From Nitrospirota bacterium (GTDB taxonomy: Bacteria; Nitrospirota; Nitrospiria; Nitrospirales; Nitrospiraceae), in assembly GCA_004296865.1 (NCBI GenBank), contig SCVQ01000546.1, forward strand, positions 1 to 5,744: DNA of 5,744 nucleotides, in the 5' to 3' direction. Each line of letters opens with the position of its first letter. The first letter of the stretch is position 1. The notes under the pieces were generated by a model. That model was not told where the DNA came from. It worked only from the letters and a program-made list of their open reading frames with translations, and did not search any database. Of this stretch, positions 1 through 5,744 are shown piece after piece. The translations under genes and the position numbers were made by a program.

Positions 1-6
1 GTTCAT
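1..6 (-). CDS. Possible first two codons of a truncated gene
   Basis: An ATG at 6-4 (minus strand) is followed by AAC and then the window edge. It is preceded at 10 nt by GGGGG (21-17) and by the promoter at 40-69. With only two codons visible no product can be named. The call rests entirely on the promoter, ribosome-binding-site and ATG arrangement. The promoter could instead serve an RNA gene. Confidence 0.2.
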
Positions 7-39
7 CGCAAGCACACCCCCTGCGCGACTTGATGGGTC

Positions 40-69
40 ATTCTATGGCCCCTAGACGATACTGGTCAA
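40..69 (-). promoter_or_regulatory. Predicted sigma70-type promoter for a gene running off the left edge
   Basis: On the minus strand TTGACC (-35, 69-64) and TAGAAT (-10, 45-40) are separated by 18 bp, each matching consensus at 5 of 6 positions. Transcription would start near 33 and run out of the window. Further along lie GGGGG (21-17), a possible ribosome binding site, and an ATG at 6-4. The architecture mirrors the promoter at 3224-3253. It sits 57 bp downstream of the methyltransferase stop codon, so the next gene is probably a separate transcription unit. Confidence 0.5.
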
Positions 70-125
70 GCCTTATCCTGCCAAACCGTCACACCGATGC
101 CTGCTTTCTTGCTTATGGCCTGATT

Positions 126-1694
126 TCACTGACTCGCCGGTGCCCCCTCCGACATAAGCTCTTGATAATATGCCTCCAGCAAAGCTGCTCGCTCTCGCTC
201 CACCAAGACCAATTGCCGTTGGTCGAACGTCGTCGCCTGGTACAGATAGACCAAGCCTTGGCCGGACATCACCCCAAGCTCGACATGCCGCTGTCCTCCA
301 TCGGGGGTTCCGCCGCTCGCAGTCCTGAGCACCGTACGTCCCGGCAACCCCTGAAGAAGCGTCCAGATTGCTTGTGCGCAAACCGTATGATTCTCATACA
401 GAAGAGCATGGGCCGGGTCTTCTTCGCCGACCGAGCAGAGCCAGGCATCCTCCAGCAAGAGACCTAGCCGTCCGCCTTCGCGATCCCGCTCGTGGTCGAT
501 CAGACATCGCCCGATGCGGCAATCGAGTCCCTGCCCACTCCCCTCGCGACCAACCAGGATGCCGTGAAACCCGTCGCCAACCGTGAGATAGAGATAGGCC
601 AAGACGCCCGCGAACCGTCCCCATTCAGCCCGAACCGCACCGGCCTGGGAATCCGCCCAGGCAGCTTCTCGAATCACCACCCGCTCAGGCAGCCGCTTGT
701 ACACCGACTCGGCTGCGGTGCCGCGGCAACGAAAGAGTTCTCCCTCTTCGATCGGCTCTGGAGTCTCGTCCCAATCCAATTCATTGAAGCCGGCCGAGCC
801 GGCCTCGCATGAAGAACGACCCAGGACATACAACGGCCCGTCGTCGGCCACCTCTTCCACAACCTGGTATCGGATAGGAACCGGCGGGACCAGGGGCCTG
901 AGTCCCCGTGCCGCCAAGGCGCGCTGGAAGGGAACCCGTCTGGCAAGTTGGCGCGTTTTCTCAAAAAGTATGAGGTGGCTGTCTGAAGCCAGAGCCCCAC
1001 AGAGATGGTCAAGCCTGGCACCCAGCCCGGTACGTTCCTCGAAGCCCGATTGGGCCGCCGCATCGATTGCGCGCTCAAAGGTCGTCCAATCCTTGCTCGG
1101 AAGCCCGGGATCGAGTTCCGCCTGCAGGAGAGCCTGCGTGGAGAGGATCAGATCGTAGGTGCCGGGCAGGGCCGTCTGGTGAAGATCAAGACATTCAAAG
1201 CGGACATTGCCGAGCCCCCGGGCACCGGCCCGTTCTCTGCCCAGGGCGAGCGAGGCAGGAGAACGGTCGACGCCGACAAATGAAAGCGATGGAAATTGTC
1301 GCGCATAGAAGGTGGTCAACAATCCGATCCCGCACCCGAAATCGAGGACCGACAAATTGGAACCGGCGCCGGACCGGCTGCGAGCCATTTGTTCGGCGAT
1401 CCGCTCTGCGATGAGGGGTCCGACAGCCGCGTAGTAATCAAACCGCTGGCTGTAGAGGACCGGCAGGATACGGGCATCGGCGGCCCGGTCGTAGAAAGCG
1501 ATCTCGGCAGCCGCATGGCCTGAGGCCCGCTTCTGCTCGGCCAGACGGTTCAGTTCGACAAGATCGCCGGGGCTGAGGGTGGCGCGCTGCCACTGGAAGT
1601 AGGCCTCGTCGGACTCGAATCGACGGAGGCCCCACCATTTTAAATGCTCAGCTAGATCCGCATGGAGGTCTCTGTTAGGGGATGGGAAAGACAT
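126..1694 (-). CDS. Class I SAM-dependent methyltransferase with unrecognised C-terminal domain
   Basis: A 522-residue protein, probably cytoplasmic, with no signal peptide or membrane segment visible. A helical, charged N-terminal part (about 1-100) precedes a Rossmann-type methyltransferase domain. That domain has motif I VLDFGCGIG (116-124), the acidic end of strand 2 in FVGVDRS (139-145, Asp143 expected to bind the SAM ribose), ECLDLH (167-172), strand 4 TYDLILSTQALL (179-190) and a strand near HLILFE (240-245). The fold predicts methyl transfer from SAM, but the substrate cannot be read from the sequence. Residues from about 300 to 522 form a second region I do not recognise, with LYLTVGDGFHGILVGREG (368-385), YENHTVCAQAIWTLLQGL (433-450) and YLYQATTFDQRQLVLVERE (483-501). 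The start is the ATG at 1692-1694; the next Met is residue 103, inside the conserved part. No Shine-Dalgarno is visible before the ATG, and a palindromic repeat ends 12 nt upstream. It may be transcribed by read-through from the ProA-like gene, 107 nt upstream. Confidence 0.85.
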   Translation of the reverse strand: MSFPSPNRDLHADLAEHLKWWGLRRFESDEAYFQWQRATLSPGDLVELNRLAEQKRASGHAAAEIAFYDRAADARILPVLYSQRFDYYAAVGPLIAERIAEQMARSRSGAGSNLSVLDFGCGIGLLTTFYARQFPSLSFVGVDRSPASLALGRERAGARGLGNVRFECLDLHQTALPGTYDLILSTQALLQAELDPGLPSKDWTTFERAIDAAAQSGFEERTGLGARLDHLCGALASDSHLILFEKTRQLARRVPFQRALAARGLRPLVPPVPIRYQVVEEVADDGPLYVLGRSSCEAGSAGFNELDWDETPEPIEEGELFRCRGTAAESVYKRLPERVVIREAAWADSQAGAVRAEWGRFAGVLAYLYLTVGDGFHGILVGREGSGQGLDCRIGRCLIDHERDREGGRLGLLLEDAWLCSVGEEDPAHALLYENHTVCAQAIWTLLQGLPGRTVLRTASGGTPDGGQRHVELGVMSGQGLVYLYQATTFDQRQLVLVERERAALLEAYYQELMSEGAPASQ

Positions 1695-1706
1695 GCGTGG
1701 CAGAGG

Positions 1707-1799
1707 AGCTATCAGCCGTCAGCCATCAGCTTCTGAAAATATGATGAGACCTGCGTTGGGATCATTTTGCTGAAAGCTGACCGCTGATCGCTGACAGCT
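1707..1799. repeat. Imperfect palindromic repeat with heptad (GCTGAYN) arms
   Basis: The 26-bp arms 1707-1732 and 1774-1799 are inverted copies with 21 of 26 positions matching, around a loop of about 41 nt. The right arm with its inner flank is four 7-mers: GCTGAAA, GCTGACC, GCTGATC and GCTGACA (1769-1796). The left arm is three reverse-complement units: TATCAGC, CGTCAGC and CATCAGC (1710-1730). AAAAT (1736-1740) can pair with ATTTT (1764-1768) inside the loop. The element occupies nearly all of the gap between the ProA-like stop codon and the methyltransferase start. It has no T-tract on the transcribed strand, so it is not a classic intrinsic terminator. It could be a REP-like or MITE-like element, an mRNA-stabilising hairpin, or a translation-modulating structure. 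Confidence 0.8.
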
Positions 1800-1801
1800 T
1801 C

Positions 1802-3169
1802 TTAAGAGGGCCGCTTCAACATGATCGCGTCTTCATAGGCGACGGGAACGGGATGCGGTTGGCGCAACTGCCCGGTCCCCAGCACGACATATTTCTGGCA
1901 GGTCAACTCCTCCAGCGAAATGGGGCCTCGCGCGTGGACGCGCAAGGTGCTCGTGCCGACCTCCCCGCCAAGCCCAAGCTCGCTCCCATCATTGAATCGC
2001 GTGGACGCATTCACCAACACCGCGCTGGCATCCACTTCGCGCGTGAACCGCATCGCGCTCGCATACTCCCTCGTGACGATTGCAGCGGTATGGACCGGAC
2101 CATAGTGGCCGATCAGGGCCACAGCCTCGTCCATATCCTTGACCACCCTGATCGCAAGGGTCGGAGACAAAAACTGCCGGCCCCAGTCCTCCTCCGTCGC
2201 TTCCTTGACATTCTTATAATTGCTGAAGGAATAGGAGCCGGCCAAGGCCATGGTCTTGGGACAGCCCAGGACGTCCACCTTGAACTCATCGAGCAGCCGG
2301 CGAACCAGAGCGCCGAGGAGAGGCCTCGCGATCGACTGATGCACCAGCACCATATCGACGGAATTCGAGGCGGAGGGCTCCTGGGCCTTGGAATTCACCA
2401 CAATATTCTGCGCCAGCGGCAGGTCCGCCTCCCCGTCGATGTAGACATAACTCATCCCCGCATCGTGGCACAAAATGGGCAGACGCGTCTGCTCCATGAC
2501 CGTCTTGCGCAGCCCTGCGCCGCCCCGCGGAATGATGGCGTCCAGGTACTTGTTCTGGCGGAGCAGTTCGAGCGCCGCCTCCTTCTCAGATCGTTCGACA
2601 AAGGTGACGGCCCCGGCCGGCACGCCGGAGGATTCCGCCGCCTCGCGCAAGAGCGTCCCGATGACCTGGTTCGAACGGGTCCACTCGCTTCCGCCGCGGA
2701 CCACCGAAACGTTGCCGGCTTTCAAACACAACGCGACCGCATCAGTCGTGTGCTTGGGACCCAAATCCGACACGATCCCGATCGCCCCGATCGGCACCCG
2801 CACCCGGCTGACTTGCATGCCGTTTGGACGGCGCCACACCTTGGTAATCTCTCCGACCGGATCGGGCAACTCCGCCACCTCGCGGAGGCGACCGGCCATC
2901 TCGCGGACCTCCTCTGCGGTAAGGCGAACCCGATCCACCGCCTCTTTCACCGTATCCTTGTTGGTCTCCCCTTCCAGCTTTTTGCCGACCGCTTCGACAT
3001 CCTCCAGGTTGGCCGCCAGGACGGCTTCCGCCTCGGCTTCCAACCGATCCGCCATGGCGTGCAAGGCCAGCGTCTTGGTCATGTTTGCAAGCAACGACAA
3101 AGGCCGGACCGCCTCCCGCGCCTTCTTCGCCAGGTTCGTCATGTAGATCTTGACCGGAACTTCAACCAT
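1802..3169 (-). CDS. ProA-like protein (gamma-glutamyl phosphate reductase family) with catalytic Cys replaced by Ser
   Basis: ProA reduces gamma-glutamyl phosphate to glutamate-5-semialdehyde with NADPH, in cytoplasmic proline synthesis. This 455-residue protein keeps the ProA scaffold: VPIGAIGI (125-132), RGGSE (158-162), IPRGGAGL (213-220), VNASTRFNDG (386-395), GLGGEVGTST (399-408) and HARGP (412-416). The thiol motif, RPSTCNT in E. coli ProA, reads EPSASNS here, so Ser268 (TCG at 2366-2368) occupies the catalytic Cys position. Y-E-[SA]-R-P-N-V-T is replaced by SDLGPKHT (134-141). It is slightly longer than E. coli ProA (417), with about 20 extra C-terminal residues. I chose the ATG at 3167-3169: a GGGG lies 5 nt upstream, and the frame's upstream extension to 3298 runs through the promoter and repeats. 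The ATG at 3140-3142 is also possible. Family membership is certain; proline-pathway activity is doubtful, so I give no proA symbol. Confidence 0.9.
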   Translation of the reverse strand: MVEVPVKIYMTNLAKKAREAVRPLSLLANMTKTLALHAMADRLEAEAEAVLAANLEDVEAVGKKLEGETNKDTVKEAVDRVRLTAEEVREMAGRLREVAELPDPVGEITKVWRRPNGMQVSRVRVPIGAIGIVSDLGPKHTTDAVALCLKAGNVSVVRGGSEWTRSNQVIGTLLREAAESSGVPAGAVTFVERSEKEAALELLRQNKYLDAIIPRGGAGLRKTVMEQTRLPILCHDAGMSYVYIDGEADLPLAQNIVVNSKAQEPSASNSVDMVLVHQSIARPLLGALVRRLLDEFKVDVLGCPKTMALAGSYSFSNYKNVKEATEEDWGRQFLSPTLAIRVVKDMDEAVALIGHYGPVHTAAIVTREYASAMRFTREVDASAVLVNASTRFNDGSELGLGGEVGTSTLRVHARGPISLEELTCQKYVVLGTGQLRQPHPVPVAYEDAIMLKRPS

Positions 3170-3177
3170 ATTAACCC

Positions 3178-3205
3178 CGTGATTCGTGAAGCGTGGTGCG
3201 TGAAT
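3178..3205. repeat. Heptad tandem repeat (CGTGANN, four units) in the leader of the ProA-like gene
   Basis: On the plus strand four consecutive 7-mers begin CGTG: CGTGATT (3178-3184), CGTGAAG (3185-3191), CGTGGTG (3192-3198) and CGTGAAT (3199-3205). A further CGTGACT at 3220-3226 is in the same 7-bp phase after two degenerate units, and overlaps the -10 box. The repeat fills most of the predicted untranslated leader and abuts the GGGG before the start codon. Its function is unknown. Degenerate heptads like these could arise by slippage or belong to a dispersed intergenic repeat family. Confidence 0.7.
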
Positions 3206-3223
3206 CGACTCGAACTGCGCGTG

Positions 3224-3253
3224 ACTATAGCATGCGGTTTTCGGACCAGTCAA
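3224..3253 (-). promoter_or_regulatory. Predicted sigma70-type promoter of the ProA-like gene
   Basis: On the minus strand TTGACT (-35, 3253-3248) and TATAGT (-10, 3229-3224) are separated by 18 bp. Each hexamer matches the consensus at 5 of 6 positions. Transcription would start near 3217, giving a leader of about 48 nt before the ATG at 3169. It lies in the gap after the Res stop codon, so the ProA-like gene can be expressed independently. It also argues against the longer reading frame starting at 3298. This is predicted from sequence alone. Confidence 0.65.
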
Positions 3254-3302
3254 AAATGGAGGGGGCCTCGGCTGGCAAAAGGCGGGACGGGACGGCACGA
3301 AT

Positions 3303-5731
3303 CTACAACGGCTTCACCGCCTTGTCGATGCCCGAAAAGTCACCATCAGTCGGCATAACGAACAGGCAGCGTCCGCCGCTCCGCGAAGCCCACACCGCAC
3401 CGACTGCGCGCTTTTCTTCCGAGTCAACACCGTCGTAGAGATGTTTCCCTTTGTACTCCACCGCAAGCACGCGCCCGTCGGCGAGTTGGCAGAGGAAGTC
3501 CGGGTAAAACCAGTCTGTTGACGTTTGCAGGCGGAACGATGTGGCCTTGCGAAGCAGATTCCGTACCCAGAACGTGACGTCCGGCAGTCTATCGAGGTAC
3601 TGCGCGCACTGAAATTCCTCGGTGAGCTTGCCATCGGATTTTTTCTCGGTCAACTCGCCCGGCTTCGGCCCGAAGTAGTGCTTCTTGAACTGAAAGCCAC
3701 CGTCGTAGAGGCGGCTCGGTTCGTAACTCATTGTCTTGAAGTTGATGGCGCGCGCGGCGTTCACAGTCAGCATCGAATCCGGGAGAAGAAACATCTGAAA
3801 GGAAGCCTTCCGCTCACTATTCCGATGTTGCTGGACGCAGCTCTCAATCTCATCACGAAGGCGGAAGCGATCAAGCGCGAGCACGCCCACGTCGTCGATG
3901 CCAAACTTCGCCTGAAGGCCACGGATGACCTTCCGCAGAAACTCCGCCGACTCACCAGCGGGAATATCCTGGTGGTCGATCTGCCGGTCCAGCCACGCAA
4001 CCAAGCCTTCCAACGACCAATTATCCAACCCGCCGAGCTGGAGCACTTGCTGATGCAACCTGCCGATAAAATCGGCTCCCGGAGTTTCCCGGATCACGCT
4101 GGTTTGCACTTCACCCTTTACGCCGACATCCAGAATGCCGGCATAGCCGACCGGACGAACAAGAGGGTTGTACCCCTCTGACAGCGAGGCGTCTTTCTCG
4201 CTGAGTTTCCACGCGTGCTCGATCAAAAACGTGCTCTCAAACTCGTAGAGAGTCCCGTTTTCCTGGACACAGAGCAGCGGCACGAAAAAGTCCAGTTGCC
4301 GTTCGTAAGGCGAGGGCACGCGCGTTGCCCCACTGCCGCCGAACGCCTTCTCCGCCTCTCGTACAAGCGCGACAGCTTCCTCCACCTGAGCCTTGGCTTC
4401 GGGAGTCTTGACGCAACTCTTCAGCTTCTCGGTGTCGTCACGATCGAGCGGGACCACGACCGTGATCTCGCCTGTTGCGACGTCGATTCGCACTTTGCCT
4501 GCAAGCGCCGTCACCTGCACCTGTGCCACAGCGGCGTCAATGTCAGCCGGCGCGAGCTTCAACGTCTTCGGCTGCGCGCCCAGCGGCAGGGTTCCTTGCG
4601 GGACCGGAATGATGATGCGTTCGGCCTCCGCTGCCGTGAAGCCGTTATGCTCCAGCGCCTCGCGCAATTCCGCGAGCACGTCCGTAATCGAAGCCGACAC
4701 CGAGAAGGCATAGGCGCAATTGAGTTCGCGATGTCGTTTCGTCCGGGCGAGCGGCAGTCGAAGAATGCGCCCGACGATCTGCTCGATGGCCGTAGCCGAC
4801 CGCGTCTCCTTGAGACTGCATAACACGTAGGCAAAGGGGCAGTCCCATCCCTCCCGCAGCTTCTCGACTGTGATGATGAGGCGCACCGGACACTTCGGCG
4901 ACGCGATGTCCTTCACGTCTTTCAATTCGTCGAGCCTGCCGACGGAGATTTTTATTTCGTCCTTCAAGAAACCGAACTCGCGCACCAGCCGGTCGCGGAG
5001 CGGTTCACAGGCATCCACACGCTCAGCCTGAAGCAGCAGAATCGGCCGAATATACTCGCTCGTCTGTTGTCCCTCGGCCACAGCCAGTTTTTCGAGATCG
5101 GCACGGAGCGTGACCGCCTCCGCCAGGAGTTGGTCGCGTTGGCTCGGGTGCCTCGTAATGACCCGCAGCGGCAGCTTCACCATCTCCGCCGCTTTCAACT
5201 CCGCCGCCGAGACGCGATGCAGCACGTTCGAAGGAGTCTTTTCCCGCGCCGGCGTGGCCGTAAACTCGACAATGCACGACGGCAGCACATCGCCGAGTGC
5301 GGAAAAGGAGAGGTCGGTACGCGCGTTGTGCGCCTCGTCCACAATGACGATGGGCCGGCGCAACCGCAGCATGTTCACCAGCGATGGCTTGGGTTTGCCA
5401 TCCGCACCGGGCAGCAGATCGGCCAGGCGGTCTGCGGATACGTTGAGCAGGTGCTCTGCAAACGCGCCGTTCTGGTCATAGACCTTCCGCCCTGTCGTAT
5501 CCTCGACGCGGAACGATTGAATGGTCGCCACGATCACAACCGTCTGCCCCTCCACGGTCGCGTGCGACAGGCGCAACGCCTCCTCGATGGTGACCACTTC
5601 CACCGCGCCACAGGCCAGTTCCAACGCACGGCGGTAGGGATGGCGAGGATCGCGTAGGGCATCGGCGGTCTGATCGAGGATGGTGTTGCTCGGCACCAGC
5701 CACAACACGACGGCACGGTCGGCGCGCATAA
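3303..5731 (-). CDS. Type III restriction endonuclease Res-like subunit (SF2 helicase + PD-(D/E)xK nuclease), 5'-truncated
   Basis: Likely an ATP-dependent DNA translocase/helicase fused to a nuclease, as in Res subunits of type III restriction systems, which cut foreign DNA together with a Mod methyltransferase. Numbering from the ATG at 5729 (808 residues visible), helicase motifs appear in order: Ia-like VLWLVPSNT (8-16), DEAH box IVIVDEAH (127-134), motif III TAT (157-159), motif V REGWDCP (292-298) and motif VI QIVGRILR (317-324). A C-terminal nuclease core has P743-D744 and E758-Y759-K760. The stop codon is TAG at 3303-3305. The Walker A motif (motif I), which must precede Ia, is absent because the contig ends. 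The frame stays open through 5744, so the ATG at 5729 is probably an internal Met. Roughly 100 or more N-terminal residues are missing, judged from family members of about 900-1000 residues. No mod gene is visible; in type III loci it usually lies upstream, here off the contig. A stand-alone helicase-nuclease is the main alternative. Confidence 0.85.
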
Positions 5732-5744
5732 AGATCGGAAGAGC
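5732..5744. other. Illumina adapter remnant at the contig end
   Basis: The final 13 bases, AGATCGGAAGAGC, are identical to the common start of the Illumina TruSeq adapter read-through sequence. They sit exactly at the window end and should be treated as untrimmed adapter. Biological sequence probably ends at or just before 5731, inside the Res-like gene. The in-frame residues read through these bases are not real. Confidence 0.93.

Noticed and set aside
126..1694. Methyltransferase as the Mod subunit of a type III restriction system
   Set aside because: No DPPY-type adenine-methylase motif is seen; the strand-4 region reads TYDLILSTQALL, and there is no typical target-recognition region. The gene is also far from the Res gene, on the wrong side of it.
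1733..1773. Promoter for the methyltransferase inside the palindrome loop (CATATT-like -10)
   Set aside because: The -10 matches only 4 of 6 positions and no acceptable -35 lies at the right distance.
1707..1799. CRISPR array
   Set aside because: The 7-bp units are inverted between arms and directly abutting, with no spacers of CRISPR length and no cas gene.
3252..3269. Possible intrinsic terminator for the Res-like gene: GAGG-CCC-CCTC stem followed by CATTTTT on the minus strand
   Set aside because: The stem is only 4 bp with a 3-nt loop, and the T-run overlaps the -35 box of the next promoter. Too weak to call without transcript data.
3170..3298. N-terminal extension of the ProA-like frame to an ATG at 3298
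   Set aside because: The extension covers the predicted promoter and heptad repeat, would begin only 4 bp after the Res stop codon, and its residues resemble no ProA N-terminus.
1853..3358. 501-codon open frame on the plus strand
   Set aside because: It is antisense to the ProA-like gene in GC-rich DNA. Its translation is rich in Arg, His, Pro and Gln with no recognisable motif, while the minus-strand frame is an unmistakable ProA homologue.
3525..4181. 218-codon open frame on the plus strand (and similar ones at 4215-4823 and 5067-5657)
   Set aside because: All lie antisense to the helicase-nuclease gene, have low-complexity Arg/Leu-rich translations and no ribosome binding site or domain.

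Overview
The window is a short, GC-rich bacterial contig fragment. Its three recognisable protein genes all lie on the minus strand. Read in the direction of transcription (from 5744 towards 1) they are: (i) a 5'-truncated SF2 helicase with a PD-(D/E)xK nuclease, resembling the restriction (Res) subunit of a type III restriction system; (ii) a divergent homologue of ProA (gamma-glutamyl phosphate reductase / glutamate-5-semialdehyde dehydrogenase); and (iii) a two-part protein with a class I SAM-dependent methyltransferase domain and an unrecognised C-terminal half. The last 13 bases (5732-5744) match the start of the Illumina TruSeq adapter. The right edge is therefore a library or assembly artefact, and the Res gene is cut by the contig end, not by biology.

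The most interesting item is the ProA-like protein. Its scaffold is clearly ProA, with RGGSE, PRGGAGL, NASTRF, the GLGGEVGTST region and HARGP. The position of the catalytic cysteine is a serine encoded by TCG, which is two substitutions from either cysteine codon. Two further signature blocks are also rewritten without length change: Y-E-[SA]-R-P-N-V-T has become SDLGPKHT, and the block ending in C-H-x-Y-V-D has become CHDAGMSYVYID. The frame is intact and the gene has its own good sigma70-like promoter, so it looks like a repurposed paralogue or pseudoenzyme, not a decayed gene.

The two intergenic gaps flanking this gene both hold repeats with a 7-bp period, from two different families. The gap downstream of it (1695-1801) is almost filled by an imperfect palindrome whose arms are built of GCTGAYN heptads. 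The upstream gap (3170-3302) carries CGTGANN heptads that fill the predicted 5' leader and run in phase up to the -10 box. At the left edge a promoter (TTGACC, 18 bp, TAGAAT) points off the contig towards a possible ATG at 4-6, so a fourth gene probably begins there.

Base composition, the divergent ProA and the heptad intergenic repeats are compatible with a Nitrospira-like or other environmental GC-rich bacterium. Nothing in the window proves this, and it is only an impression. No functional link between the three genes can be shown. They share a strand but are separated by gaps of more than 100 bp, and the ProA-like gene has its own promoter.
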